A stretch of 64,000 bases of DNA from Martinezella multihospitum. Lineage in GTDB: Bacteria > Pseudomonadota > Alphaproteobacteria > Rhizobiales > Rhizobiaceae. The notes beneath the pieces are model-generated. The model was not told the DNA's origin, made no database searches, and was given only the letters and a program-made list of their open reading frames with translations. Positions 24,542 to 33,671 of the stretch are shown in pieces (position 1 is the first letter of the stretch; each line of letters starts with the position of its first letter). A program made the position numbers and the translations under genes. The stretch lies in NCBI RefSeq assembly GCF_900094585.1, contig NZ_FMAG01000003.1:806001-870000 (forward strand), in the 5' to 3' direction.

Positions 24542-25999
24542 TCAATGCGCCGACAGCGGCTTGATCGCCGGATAAACCGCCCGGTAACGCTTGTAGGCAT
24601 CCGTATAGGCATCCGTCAGCGACGCCACGGGATCGATCGTTCCAGCCGTCTGCGGTGGGGTGCAGACCGCGACCGGGTCTGCGCCGGTGGCGGCAATTAG
24701 TCCGAGACGCGCGGCACCAAAGGCCGCACCGAAATCGCCGTCCGCCGGCAAGTCGACAGGCACGCCGAGTGCAGTCGCGATCGAGGCCAGCCAATAGCGC
24801 GAGCGCGACCCGCCGCCGATGGCCGTCACGCGTGCAATGTCGGTACCGGCAGAGCGCAGCGCTTCCAGATTGTCGCGGATGGCGAAGGACACACCTTCGA
24901 GCACGGCCTGCGTCAGTACCGCGCGGCCGCTTTCATGGCCGAGACCGATGAAGGCGCCGCGGATCGTCGCATCATTGTGCGGCGTGCGTTCGCCCGAAAG
25001 ATAGGGAAGGAAGGTAACGCTCGTCGGCGCCTTCAGCGTATCGCCTAGCTCGATCGTGAGTTCGGCGGCAGACTTGCCCGTCACATGCGAATGCCAGTTG
25101 AGCGCATCGGTTGCCGAAAGGATGACGCCCATCTGATGCCAGGTGTTGGGAAGCGCGTGGCAGAAGGCATGCACGGCGCTTTCCGGCTTCGGCAGATAGG
25201 AACCGTTGGCCGCAAAGAGAACGCCTGACGTGCCAAGCGAAACGAAGGCGGCGCCGTGGCTGACCGTACCCATGCCGCAAGCCGAAGCGGCATTGTCCCC
25301 TGCCCCGCCGGCCACGACGACATCGCCGGCAATGCCCCACTTCGAGGCCAGTTCGCCACGCAGCTTGCCGGCTGCCTCGGTGCCTTCGACCAGCGTCGGC
25401 ATCTGCTTCTCATCGAGATTGGTCGCCGCCAGCAGCTCGGACGACCATTTGCGCTTGCCGGTATCGAGCCAGGAGGTGCCGGCGGAATCGGACATTTCCG
25501 ACATGTGCTCGCCCGTCAGCCAAAGACGCAGATAGTCCTTCGGCAGCAGCACCCAGCGCACTTTGGAGAATATCTCCGGCTCGTTCTTTGCGACCCAGGC
25601 GAGCTTGGGCGCGGTGAAGCCGGGGAAAACAATATTGCCGGTCAGCGCACGGAAGCGAGGATCGGAATCGAGAGCTGCAGCCTCATGGTAGCTGCGGGTG
25701 TCGTTCCAGAGAATGCAGGGACGCAGCACCTTGTCGTCGGTATCAAGCAGCGTCGCGCCGTGCATCTGGCCGGACAGGCCGATGCCGCGCACGGCCGCCA
25801 GCTCCTTCGGATGCGCCGCCTTCAGCCCGGCAATGGCTTCTTCGCTCGCGCGAATCCAGTGTGCCGGATCCTGCTCCGACCAGCCGGGATGCGGGCGCGA
25901 GACATCAAGGTCGCCATGGGCAGACCCGATGATCTTCTGATTGCCGTCGATCAGCATCGCTTTGACGCCGGACGTTCCGAGATCGAGACCCAAATACAT
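24542..25999 (-). CDS. xylB: Xylulokinase
   Basis: A 485-residue FGGY-family sugar kinase phosphorylating D-xylulose. The N-terminal phosphate-binding motif MYLGLDLGTSGVKAMLID, the RGIGLSGQMHGATLLD segment, VAGGAGDNAASACGMG and the C-terminal ATP-site VTAIGGGSRSRYWLASIA are all present. It begins 37 bases after the LacI-type regulator on the same strand and precedes xylA, giving the order regulator-xylB-xylA. No pentose-phosphate transport gene is in this unit; the ribose-type ABC importer at 17.8-21.4 kb is a candidate xylose supplier. Confidence 0.96.
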   Translation of the reverse strand: MYLGLDLGTSGVKAMLIDGNQKIIGSAHGDLDVSRPHPGWSEQDPAHWIRASEEAIAGLKAAHPKELAAVRGIGLSGQMHGATLLDTDDKVLRPCILWNDTRSYHEAAALDSDPRFRALTGNIVFPGFTAPKLAWVAKNEPEIFSKVRWVLLPKDYLRLWLTGEHMSEMSDSAGTSWLDTGKRKWSSELLAATNLDEKQMPTLVEGTEAAGKLRGELASKWGIAGDVVVAGGAGDNAASACGMGTVSHGAAFVSLGTSGVLFAANGSYLPKPESAVHAFCHALPNTWHQMGVILSATDALNWHSHVTGKSAAELTIELGDTLKAPTSVTFLPYLSGERTPHNDATIRGAFIGLGHESGRAVLTQAVLEGVSFAIRDNLEALRSAGTDIARVTAIGGGSRSRYWLASIATALGVPVDLPADGDFGAAFGAARLGLIAATGADPVAVCTPPQTAGTIDPVASLTDAYTDAYKRYRAVYPAIKPLSAH

Positions 26000-26036
26000 C
26001 AGATGTTACTCCCTATGCGCTGCCATGTTCGAATGC

Positions 26037-27062
26037 TCAGGGCAGATTATCTTTCAAGAAAATGTCGAGACGAATGCGCTCCTGATCGGCAATGACGGCC
26101 TGGCCGTCGGCGGTCGCCTTCATGACGCGGATGGCACTGCGCACCTCATGGCCGGCATCCTGATTAAGGACAGCATCGATCGTACCGTCCAACAGCGCCG
26201 CGCGCGTATGCTGCGTCAGCTCGTGCACGACCACCGTCAGCTCGCGCTCGGGCCGGATAGCCTTCAGGGCCGCAATCAGGCCCCGATTACCGGCGCCAAG
26301 GCTGTAGACGCCGATGATATCCTTGCTTGCGGAGAGCGCTTTGGAAACGAGCGTTTTCGTCCGCTCGGGATCGTCACGCCCTTCCAGCACGGGCAGCAGT
26401 CGCAGCTTGGGAAACTCCTCGGCCATCACGGCGGAAAAGCCCTGCAGGCGCTCGCGATGGTCGCGCACCAGCATCGAGCCAGCAAGCACGGTGAGATCAC
26501 CTTCGCGACCACCGAGGAACCGCCCAAGCAACCGTGCGGCCGTGCGCCCAGCGGCAATATTGTCGATGCCGGCATAGTGATGCCTAGTGGAATCGGTGAG
26601 ATCTGAGACCAGCGTAACGACCGGAATACGGTCCGACACGAGCCGGTCGACCGCGGCTACAACCGCTGGCGCATCGGTCGCCACCAGCGCAACACCGGCG
26701 ACTTTCTGTCCCTGCAATGCATCCAGCACCGAAACCAGCGCCGGCACATCGAAAGCCGGCACCTCGACAATGCGGATGTCCGTACGCTCTATGCTGGCCC
26801 GCAAGATTGCCTGATGCACCTCGAAGCGAAGCCCATGCATGAAGGAATTGTCGCCAGTCGGCACAATGAAAACGAGAGGATAGACGCGACCCTTGGCCAG
26901 ATTGGCGGCAGCGACATCGCGGATATAGCCGATCTGCCTGATTGCCTCCTCGACCTTTTCCCGCGTCACCAGCCGCACACCCGGCCGCTGGTTCAAGACG
27001 CGGTCCACGGTGGCGAGGCTGACGCCCGCAGCGGCGGCAATGTCATGCACGGTCGGTCTCAT
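26037..27062 (-). CDS. LacI family regulator, likely of xylose genes
   Basis: A 341-residue LacI-type regulator: HTH TVHDIAAAAGVSLATVDRV (with Asp where LacI has Ser in the recognition helix), hinge AANLAKGRVYPLVFIVP, and a ribose-binding-protein-like effector domain with HYAGIDNIAAGRTAARLLG and GVYSLGAGNRGLIAAL. It is the first gene of a leftward unit with xylB and xylA, so it most likely controls xylose use and itself. A strong palindrome at 27093-27116 lies about 30 bases upstream of the start. Confidence 0.88.
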   Translation of the reverse strand: MRPTVHDIAAAAGVSLATVDRVLNQRPGVRLVTREKVEEAIRQIGYIRDVAAANLAKGRVYPLVFIVPTGDNSFMHGLRFEVHQAILRASIERTDIRIVEVPAFDVPALVSVLDALQGQKVAGVALVATDAPAVVAAVDRLVSDRIPVVTLVSDLTDSTRHHYAGIDNIAAGRTAARLLGRFLGGREGDLTVLAGSMLVRDHRERLQGFSAVMAEEFPKLRLLPVLEGRDDPERTKTLVSKALSASKDIIGVYSLGAGNRGLIAALKAIRPERELTVVVHELTQHTRAALLDGTIDAVLNQDAGHEVRSAIRVMKATADGQAVIADQERIRLDIFLKDNLP

Positions 27063-27092
27063 CGGCTCCTCCTGCCAAAATCCTTACTGCGA

Positions 27093-27116
27093 TTTTTGAT
27101 GTACGTAAATCAAAAA
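27093..27116. promoter_or_regulatory. Candidate operator of the xyl regulator
   Basis: A 24-bp near-perfect palindrome, TTTTTGAT then G-TACGTA-A then ATCAAAAA, with only the pair flanking the central TACGTA mismatched. It is centred 42 bases upstream of the LacI-type gene at 27062 and fits an autoregulatory operator for the regulator-xylB-xylA unit. Confidence 0.7.
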
Positions 27117-27152
27117 TTTCGAAGCGCTGGATTTTCCGTCTACGACCGCAAA

Positions 27153-27180
27153 TAAAAAAGGCCCCTCGCGAGGAGGGGCC
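27153..27180 (-). terminator. Rho-independent terminator after the efflux operon
   Basis: On the minus strand the stem GGCCCCTC/GAGGGGCC (27160-27167 with 27173-27180) is followed by TTTTTTATT. It lies 30 bases past the MFS gene and separates that operon from the xyl regulator promoter. Confidence 0.85.
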
Positions 27181-27209
27181 ATGCCTTGGGAGCAATCTTT
27201 GAGGCGGGA

Positions 27210-28814
27210 TCAGTGGCCTCCGCCACCGCCGCCACCTGGCGCACCCGGCTTGCTCAGCATCAGCACGCCAAGGATCATCGCCAGGAACAGCACGGTCAGC
27301 ATCAGGAAAATATCCCCGAAGGACATGACGACAGCCTGTTGTGTCGCCATGTTGACCATCTGCCGGAGCGCAGCCTGATCACCGTTCAGGCCAGCGGCAT
27401 TGAAGCTGGCGGCCATGTTGTTCAGCTGATCGACAGCCACCTGGTTGCCCCAATGGATATGGTCGCGCAGGTTGAAATAATGCTGGTCCTGCCTGTTCGT
27501 CAGTAGCGTGTTGATGATTGCGAGACCGACGGCGCCGCCGAGGTTACGCGTCAGGTTGAACAGGCCCGACGCCCCGCGCATGCGGGCGGGCGGCATGGTT
27601 CCCAGCGCAATATTGTTGATCGGCACCATGCAGAGCATCAGGCCGAAACCGCGCAGGATCTGCGGGATCATCAGCTCCCAGAAATCCCAGTCCACCGTCA
27701 GATGCATCATGATGTAGGTACCGGCCGAGAAGCTGGTGAAGCCGATGATCATCAGGATGCGCAGGTCGACCTTGCTCGACAGGAAGCCGGCAAGCGGCGC
27801 CGTGAAGAACATGGTGAGGCCGGAGACGAACATCGTCTCGCCGATCTGCAGTGAATCGTAGCCCCGGATACGCGCGAGATAGAGCGGGTAGATATAGGTC
27901 AAGCCGTAGAGGCCGATGCCCATGACGAAGGAGAACATCGACCCGAAGGAGAAGTTCTTGTTCGTGAAGGCCCTGAGATCGACCACGGGGAATTCGACCG
28001 TGAAGGCACGGTAGAAGAAGATGACTGCACCGATGGCGGAGGCGATGGCGCCGGCAACGATATAATTGTCGTTGAACCAGTCGTTGGTATTGCCTTCCTC
28101 GAGCACATATTCCAGCGCGCCAAGGAAAACGCCCATCGAAATCAGGCCCCACCAATCGAACTTCTTGAAAAGCGACAGCTCGGGCTTGTCGAAATCGATG
28201 AAGTTCCAGGTGACGATGGCAACGACGATACCCGGCGGGATATTGACCAGGAACAGCCAGTGCCAGGAAAAGGCGTTGGACAGATAGCCGCCGACGGTCG
28301 GGCCGATCGTCGGCGCGAGCGTGGCGATCAGGCCGATGATCGGCGAAACGACGTTGCGCTTCGACGGCGGGAAGATCGTGAAGGCCGCCGCAAACACCGA
28401 GGGGATCATGCCGCCGCCGATGAAGCCCTGCAGGGCGCGGTAGATGATCATCTGGTCGATGTTGGTGGCGGTCGCGGCAAGCGCGCTCGCCGCGGTGAAG
28501 CCGGCGGCCGAGATTGCGAACAGATAGCGCGTCGAAATGATGCGTGCCAACGTTCCCGACAGCGGGATCATGATGACTTCGGCGATCAGATAGGCCGTCT
28601 GCACCCAGCCGATTTCATCCGAGCCGGCGCTGAGGCCGGCCTGGATTTCGCTGAGCGACGCGGAAACGATCTGAATGTCGAGGATCGACATGAACATGCC
28701 GAGCACCATCGCCAGGAAGGCGATGAGCTTTCTCGTGTCGATGTGATCGGCCGCAGGCGCGGCGGGACCGGCCGCGCGTGGGGGCGACCCGGCTGTAGTG
28801 CTGGCGGACGACAT
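27210..28814 (-). CDS. DHA2 family MFS drug efflux permease (EmrB type)
   Basis: A 534-residue inner-membrane exporter with about 14 hydrophobic helices, the DHA2/EmrB-QacA layout. Family motifs include LDIQIVSASLSEIQAGL in helix 1, GWVQTAYLIAEVIMIPLSG, and the motif C-like GPTVGGYLSNAFSWHWLFL. The C-terminus is an unusual glycine-rich tail (PGAPGGGGGGGH). It follows the EmrA-like fusion gene by 26 bases, and the pair forms a proton-driven tripartite pump with an outer-membrane channel encoded elsewhere. A terminator follows. Confidence 0.94.
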   Translation of the reverse strand: MSSASTTAGSPPRAAGPAAPAADHIDTRKLIAFLAMVLGMFMSILDIQIVSASLSEIQAGLSAGSDEIGWVQTAYLIAEVIMIPLSGTLARIISTRYLFAISAAGFTAASALAATATNIDQMIIYRALQGFIGGGMIPSVFAAAFTIFPPSKRNVVSPIIGLIATLAPTIGPTVGGYLSNAFSWHWLFLVNIPPGIVVAIVTWNFIDFDKPELSLFKKFDWWGLISMGVFLGALEYVLEEGNTNDWFNDNYIVAGAIASAIGAVIFFYRAFTVEFPVVDLRAFTNKNFSFGSMFSFVMGIGLYGLTYIYPLYLARIRGYDSLQIGETMFVSGLTMFFTAPLAGFLSSKVDLRILMIIGFTSFSAGTYIMMHLTVDWDFWELMIPQILRGFGLMLCMVPINNIALGTMPPARMRGASGLFNLTRNLGGAVGLAIINTLLTNRQDQHYFNLRDHIHWGNQVAVDQLNNMAASFNAAGLNGDQAALRQMVNMATQQAVVMSFGDIFLMLTVLFLAMILGVLMLSKPGAPGGGGGGGH

Positions 28815-28840
28815 GGCGCGTCTCTCCCGAGCTAGATCGC

Positions 28841-30061
28841 TTACTTGTCCGGTGCCGTGCGGGTATCGACGTCGACGACGACGCTGAGGCCTGCGCGCAG
28901 ACGGCCGGTATTGAGCGCATCCTGCGGCAGTGCGATGCGGACAGGCACGCGCTGGATGATCTTGGTGAAATTACCTGTCGCGTTTTCCGGCGGCAGCAGC
29001 GAGAAGACCGAGCCGGAGGCCGGCGAGATCGATTCTACGGTGCCGACGATTGGATGATCGCTATAGGCATCGACATGGACATTGACCTTGGAACCGGGAA
29101 CCAAGTGCTGGATCTGCGTTTCCTTGAAGTTCGCATCGATATAGAGCTGGCGGATCGGCACGATCGCCATCAGCTTCTGGCCGGGAGAGACGAGATCGCC
29201 TTCCTGCACCGAGCGATTGCCGACGATGCCGTCGTAAGGCGCCTTCAACACGGTAAAGGACAGATCGCGGGCAGCTTTGTCACGGGCGGCTTCGAGACCC
29301 TTGATCGTGCTTTCGGCCTGCCGGCGCTGGGCCTGCAGCAGGTTGATGTTGGCCTGTGCGGATGCGATGGCGGCGTCGCCGCCGACCAGATTGGCCTTGG
29401 CCTGATCAAGCGCGATATTGGCGCTATCCAAAGCGGCCGTGGTGCCGACCGACTTCGATTGCAGTTCGGCAGCGCGCGTCTGGGTGATCTGGGCGCCGCG
29501 GACCGTGGCTTCCAGGGCAACCTTCTGCGCCTGCGACTGGGCAAGGGCTGCCTGGCCGGCAGCGATCTGAGCATCGATGGTATGGAGCGAAAGCTGTTCG
29601 GTATCGAGCGAGGCTTGAGCCTGGCCGAGCGCCAGCTTGTAGTCACCGTCATCGAGTGTGGCGAGCACGTCGCCGGCCTTGACCTGCTGGTTGGCCACGA
29701 CGTTCACCTTGGCGACATAGCCCGTCACCTTCGGCTGAATAGTCGCGATATCGCCGCCGATATAGGCGTCGTCGGTGGAGACCATGAAGCGGCCATCCGT
29801 CCACCAGTCATAGCCGTACCAGCCGCCGGCTGCGAGAGCGATGACGACAATGATCGGGAGGGCCAGGCTGCGCCGCTTCTTCTCTGGCGGCGGTGGGGCC
29901 GCAGGGGCCGGAGCAGTGGGCGCAGCCTGGGCGGGGGCGGGATTGCCGCGCGTTTCAGCCGCAGGAGCCTCAGCAGACACGCCGGCTTCGCGGGCTTCCA
30001 CCTCAGCATCTGCAGGCTCGTCCACGATGCGCGCTACATTGTTTCCATGACTTGACGACAT
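28841..30061 (-). CDS. HlyD/EmrA family membrane fusion protein
   Basis: A 406-residue periplasmic adaptor. An Ala/Pro-rich cytoplasmic N-terminus (about residues 25-60) precedes one membrane anchor (LALPIIVVIALAAGGWYGYD, about 67-86), a biotinyl-lipoyl half (PKVTGYVAKVNVVANQQVKAGDVL), a long coiled-coil hairpin (about 135-250) and a beta-barrel with DANFKETQIQHLVPGSKV. This is the EmrA/HlyD_3 pattern. It is first in the leftward efflux operon and divergent from a TetR regulator with two palindromes in between. Confidence 0.94.
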   Translation of the reverse strand: MSSSHGNNVARIVDEPADAEVEAREAGVSAEAPAAETRGNPAPAQAAPTAPAPAAPPPPEKKRRSLALPIIVVIALAAGGWYGYDWWTDGRFMVSTDDAYIGGDIATIQPKVTGYVAKVNVVANQQVKAGDVLATLDDGDYKLALGQAQASLDTEQLSLHTIDAQIAAGQAALAQSQAQKVALEATVRGAQITQTRAAELQSKSVGTTAALDSANIALDQAKANLVGGDAAIASAQANINLLQAQRRQAESTIKGLEAARDKAARDLSFTVLKAPYDGIVGNRSVQEGDLVSPGQKLMAIVPIRQLYIDANFKETQIQHLVPGSKVNVHVDAYSDHPIVGTVESISPASGSVFSLLPPENATGNFTKIIQRVPVRIALPQDALNTGRLRAGLSVVVDVDTRTAPDK

Positions 30062-30094
30062 TTCCCTACCACCGAAAATCTTGGTAAATTAATC

Positions 30095-30171
30095 GAACCG
30101 AACGGTTCGGTTCAATTGACATAGAGCCTTTTTCATTCCATATCAAGAGATATCGAACTGAACGGTTCGAT
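30095..30171. promoter_or_regulatory. Two TetR-type operators
   Basis: A 19-bp perfect palindrome, GAACCGAAC-G-GTTCGGTTC, lies at 30095-30113. A second copy (ATCGAAC-N6-GTTCGAT, 30152-30171) has the same core GAACTGAACGGTTCG exactly 60 bp to the right. They occupy the gap between the emrA-like gene and the divergent tetR gene, so one regulator can cover both promoters. Confidence 0.82.
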
Positions 30172-30224
30172 TTAGTTGTCGAATATGTTGAAGAATCAGA
30201 AAAAGTGATCGATTGAAGGAGACG

Positions 30225-30911
30225 ATGAAACACGAACCGCAAAATGCCGCTGTATTGAACGCGCCCGCACCAGGCTCCGGTGGACGCTGGGCGGCCGGCG
30301 AAGATCCGGCCAAGCGTCATCAAATTCTCGAAGGCGCCAAGCGCGTCTTTATGAAAATGGGCTTCGATGCGGCGAGCATGAACGACGTCACCCGCGAGGC
30401 GGGCGTTTCCAAGGGCACTCTCTACGTCTATTTCGCCAACAAGGAAGATCTGTTTGCCGCCATCGTAAACAGTGAACGCGCGCATTTCGTCGAAATCGTG
30501 CGTGCCGCTCTTGTCGATGACGCCGATATTGCTTCCAGCCTTCTTGAGTTCGGCAAGGTGTTTGCGACGCACGTCACGTCGGATAAGACCATCAGCGCCA
30601 TGCGGACCGTCGTCGGTGTGCGCGAACGTATGCCATCGCTCTGTCAGCGCTTCTTTACCGGTCCCGACAACCTGCGCACCGTGTTGCGCGGCTTTCTGGA
30701 GCGCAAGGCCGAAGTAGGCAGCGTGGAGATACAGGATTTCGACCTGGCTGCGCGTCAGTTCCTTGAAATGGCCAGTGGCGGCTACTTCAAATTGCGGCTG
30801 TTCGGCGACATGGAGGCCCCTCCTTCGATAGAGGAAATCGACTATGTCGTGCGCGGCGCCGTCCGCGTCTTCCTCGCGGCTTACGGCACCGATCGCCAGA
30901 GCCGGGACTGA
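30225..30911 (+). CDS. TetR family regulator of the efflux operon
   Basis: A 228-residue TetR repressor. After a basic N-terminal extension of about 30 residues the HTH reads QILEGAKRVFMKMGFDAASM then TREAGVSKGTLYVYFANKED, followed by a TetR_C-type helical ligand domain. ATG 30225 has GAAGGAG upstream (30215-30221); an in-frame TTG at 30213 overlaps that site. It is divergent from the EmrAB-like operon and likely represses it via the paired palindromes, releasing on binding a toxic compound. Confidence 0.92.
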   Translation: MKHEPQNAAVLNAPAPGSGGRWAAGEDPAKRHQILEGAKRVFMKMGFDAASMNDVTREAGVSKGTLYVYFANKEDLFAAIVNSERAHFVEIVRAALVDDADIASSLLEFGKVFATHVTSDKTISAMRTVVGVRERMPSLCQRFFTGPDNLRTVLRGFLERKAEVGSVEIQDFDLAARQFLEMASGGYFKLRLFGDMEAPPSIEEIDYVVRGAVRVFLAAYGTDRQSRD

Positions 30912-31023
30912 ATGCCCTTCCCTTGTTGCCGATGAAGCGGTTAGCGGTCCAACTCCGCAACAGCGATCAAGCGGTGCAGCGGCCGGTCGCCTATGACTGG
31001 CCCGGCAACCAGGGGAGTTGAAG

Positions 31024-31863
31024 ATGAGCGCGATCGGAAGAGCGATATGGTTTATCGAAAGCCATTTTGCGTCCGACATCTCGCTCGATGAAATCGCCGA
31101 GACCGCCGGGCTGTCGCGCTATCACCTGTCGCGCGTCTTCGGTATGACCACAGGCCACTCGATCAGCAGCTATATCCGCAGTCGCCGCCTCAGCGGGGCA
31201 GCTCTTGCCTTGGTCGATAGTTCTTCTTCCATTCTCCAGGTTGCCCTCGATGCCGGCTACGGCTCGCACGAGGCCTTCACCCGTGCCTTCCGCGATCAAT
31301 TCGGCATGACGCCGGAAAGCCTGCGCAAGCAAGGGCACGTTCGCAACCTCGCTCTACGGGAGCCGATCAGAATGGATGACACCCGCCTTCCCAAACTCGA
31401 TGCCCCACGTTTCGAGACCCATCCCGCAATGCTGCTTGCCGGCCTTGCGGAAATCTATGCCCATGAAGCCACACAGGCGATCCCTTCGCTCTGGCAGAAA
31501 TTCAACCAGCATTTCGGCCATATTCCAGGCCAGATCGGCAATGCCGCCTATGGCATCTGTACCCAGGTCGACGGCAACAGCGAAGACTTCCGCTATATGT
31601 CGGCCGCCGAAGTCACCGGCACGGATGACTTGCCCGAAGGTTTCGTCACCATAAAACTGCCGCAGCAGCGTTATGCGGTCTTCACGCATCGCGGTCATAT
31701 CTCCGGCATCTCCGCCACGGTACACCAGATCTTCGGCGAATGGCTGCCGCAATCAGGTCATCAGCACGCGGGCACGCCCGACATGATGGAACGCTATGAC
31801 GACCGCTTCGACCCACGCACCGGCATGGGTGTGACGGAGATATGGATACCCCTGAAAGCCTGA
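31024..31863 (+). CDS. AraC-GyrI fusion transcriptional regulator
   Basis: A 279-residue regulator with the AraC double HTH at the N-terminus (about residues 5-102: SLDEIAETAGLSRYHLSRVF and LDAGYGSHEAFTRAFRDQFG), then a GyrI-like small-molecule-binding domain (about 125-279, ending TEIWIPLKA). This order is that of the Rob/SoxS-like GyrI fusions, which bind drugs or other hydrophobic ligands. ATG 31024 is preceded by AGGGGAG. It follows the efflux tetR gene on the same strand after 112 bases. The last codons lie in three 8-bp direct repeats of CTGAAAGC. Confidence 0.9.
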   Translation: MSAIGRAIWFIESHFASDISLDEIAETAGLSRYHLSRVFGMTTGHSISSYIRSRRLSGAALALVDSSSSILQVALDAGYGSHEAFTRAFRDQFGMTPESLRKQGHVRNLALREPIRMDDTRLPKLDAPRFETHPAMLLAGLAEIYAHEATQAIPSLWQKFNQHFGHIPGQIGNAAYGICTQVDGNSEDFRYMSAAEVTGTDDLPEGFVTIKLPQQRYAVFTHRGHISGISATVHQIFGEWLPQSGHQHAGTPDMMERYDDRFDPRTGMGVTEIWIPLKA

Positions 31864-31873
31864 AAGCCTGAAA

Positions 31874-31974
31874 GCATGTCGCGCAAAACTGTGCAGCGGT
31901 TTTGCGATAACGACATGCGTAAAACCAAAAACCTAAAGCGCAAGAAGCGAATATGAAGGATCGCGACGCGCTTT
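31874..31974. repeat. Rhizobial interspersed repeat, stem-loop type (family C)
   Basis: Starts ten bases past the AraC-GyrI stop. Nested inverted repeats pair GCATGTCG (31874-31881) with CGACATGC (31911-31918) and CGCAAAAC (31882-31889) with GTTTTGCG (31899-31906). The downstream part has CCTAAAGCGC...GCGCTTTAGG ends (about 31932-31974). From memory the sequence resembles an element very common between genes in Rhizobium genomes. Confidence 0.7.
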
Positions 31975-32110
31975 AGGAAACATGCGCCGCCGCCACGAAA
32001 TTGACGGCACCGCTTGTACGGACGACTGCGCTCCTTACATTACGGCCATTCTGGAAAGGCCGGAGCTGGGGGTCAGCATCGGCGAATGCTGACGAAAGGG
32101 GAAATCGTCT

Positions 32111-32854
32111 ATGGATATTGTTGGGTTGCTGCAGGATCCCGCCGCATGGGTGGCACTCATCACCCTTGTCGTCATGGAGGTGGTCCTCGGCATCGACAAC
32201 CTCATCTTCATCTCGATCCTCACCAACAAGCTGCCGCCGGAACATCGCGACAGAGCCCGTAAGATCGGCATCGGCCTCGCCCTCGTCATGCGCCTTGCGC
32301 TGCTCGGAACCGTCGCCTGGATCGTTCAGCTGACCCAGCCCGTCTTCGAAATTTTCGGTCAAGGCTTCTCCTGGAAGGACATGATCTTGATCGGCGGCGG
32401 CCTCTTCCTCGTCTGGAAAGCGACGAAGGAGATCCATCATAATGTCGATCCCCAGGAACAGGGCGAAGACTTCATCGCCAAATCGACGACATCGACCTTC
32501 GCCGCAGCGATCGGCCAGATCCTGCTGCTCGATCTGGTCTTCTCGGTCGACAGCATCATCACCGCCGTCGGCATGACGCCGCACCTGCCGATCATGTTCG
32601 TCGCCGTTATCGCCGCAGTCACGGTCATGCTGGTCGCAGCAAACCCGCTTGCGAACTTCATCGAGAAGAACCCGAGCATCGTCATGCTGGCGCTCGCCTT
32701 CCTGCTGATGATCGGCACGACGTTGATCGCCGAAGGCATGGGCGTGCATGTTCCCAAGGGCTACATCTACGCCGCCATGGCCTTCTCCGCCCTCGTGGAA
32801 GTGCTGAACATGATGGCGCGCAACCGCCGGAAAAAGACCTCGGGCGGTCACTGA
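32111..32854 (+). CDS. TerC family integral membrane protein
   Basis: A 247-residue membrane protein with about seven helices. It has the TerC-family acidic motifs in helices: [16 protein letters not shown] near residue 22 and [20 protein letters not shown] near residue 140. Members are implicated in manganese or other metal efflux and in tellurite resistance; the Asp residues in the helices are the likely metal ligands. ATG 32111 has AAAGGGG upstream. It is monocistronic, ending convergently to a small exported protein gene. Metal export is the best guess by family. Confidence 0.9.
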   Translation: MDIVGLLQDPAAWVALITLVVMEVVLGIDNLIFISILTNKLPPEHRDRARKIGIGLALVMRLALLGTVAWIVQLTQPVFEIFGQGFSWKDMILIGGGLFLVWKATKEIHHNVDPQEQGEDFIAKSTTSTFAAAIGQILLLDLVFSVDSIITAVGMTPHLPIMFVAVIAAVTVMLVAANPLANFIEKNPSIVMLALAFLLMIGTTLIAEGMGVHVPKGYIYAAMAFSALVEVLNMMARNRRKKTSGGH

Positions 32855-32900
32855 TCGGGAAAGCCGTGCCTTCGAACGGGCGCGGCCTTCATCGCCTGGA

Positions 32901-33311
32901 TCAATCCTGGACGTGCACGTCGACCCATTCGCCGATGTCGCCGCGGCCGTAAATGTCGACCTTGATCCAGACGTTGCCGCGAACGATGTAGTTCCCGGCA
33001 TCGTCGGCAATATTGCCGTTTGCCAGCATGGCTTCCAGCTTCTGGCGATTGGAGGGCAGCGAGAAGAAACTGTCGCCCTGGTCGCCACGGTCACGGCGGC
33101 GATAGGCGTGATAGTTGGCGCGGTCCTGGCGGATGATCTGCCAGGGTAGCGTCAGGCGCTCGCCCTTGGAATTGTAAAGGTCGTCATTGCCGATATAGGC
33201 GCGGTAGGACTCGATCAGTCGGGCGGAACCGTCCCGCGTGATGGTCGACTGGGCCGCGGCGGCGTCGACTATCGAGACCGTCAATAACAAGCTCAAAAGC
33301 AATTTCTTCAT
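32901..33311 (-). CDS. Exported protein of unknown function
   Basis: A 136-residue protein with a clear signal peptide, MKKLLLSLLLTVSIVDAAAA, with cleavage near residue 20. The mature part is charged, with RRRDRGDQGDSFFSLP and a C-terminal beta-rich region IKVDIYGRGDIGEWVDVHVQ. The start at 33311 is fixed by the signal peptide and the GAGGAT ribosome site. I do not recognise the family. Probably a small periplasmic protein; no operon partner is seen. Confidence 0.7.
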   Translation of the reverse strand: MKKLLLSLLLTVSIVDAAAAQSTITRDGSARLIESYRAYIGNDDLYNSKGERLTLPWQIIRQDRANYHAYRRRDRGDQGDSFFSLPSNRQKLEAMLANGNIADDAGNYIVRGNVWIKVDIYGRGDIGEWVDVHVQD

Positions 33312-33671
33312 AGTATCCTCGCGGTGAACGATTGAAGACCTATTTCGCCACTGCCGTGAAAATTGCAAATCAAATTCGGCAAGCATAAGGCTTTTCTGCC
33401 GAAACCCTTATGAAGGGTAAAGACGCTTCGTGAATTTGAAAGGCCGGCTCTTTTCGATGCAGCACAGCGTTCTTGGCGTCGTCGCCCGCTCTTGCGGCGC
33501 AGTTTCCCTTGACGCCACCCCCTGAATATGGCCTAAGGCCAGCCATACGGAAAACGCTGATAGAAGCGGCAAGACGCCCTTTTCCGGCCGGTTTCCTGAT
33601 CCAGATAGACATTTTCGGCTGGACGGCGCTTGTCCCAAGCGCGGCCCGGCCTTTTATGACGGGCAAACAAG
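33312..33671. other. Intergenic region upstream of gltX
   Basis: Holds no supportable gene. A possible sigma-70-type promoter for gltX begins with CTTGACGCC (33508-33516), the rhizobial -35 consensus, about 160 bases before the gltX start; the -10 box 17-18 bases on (near GCCTAAGG) is poor. Short open frames here are shadows or lack ribosome sites. Confidence 0.35.
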
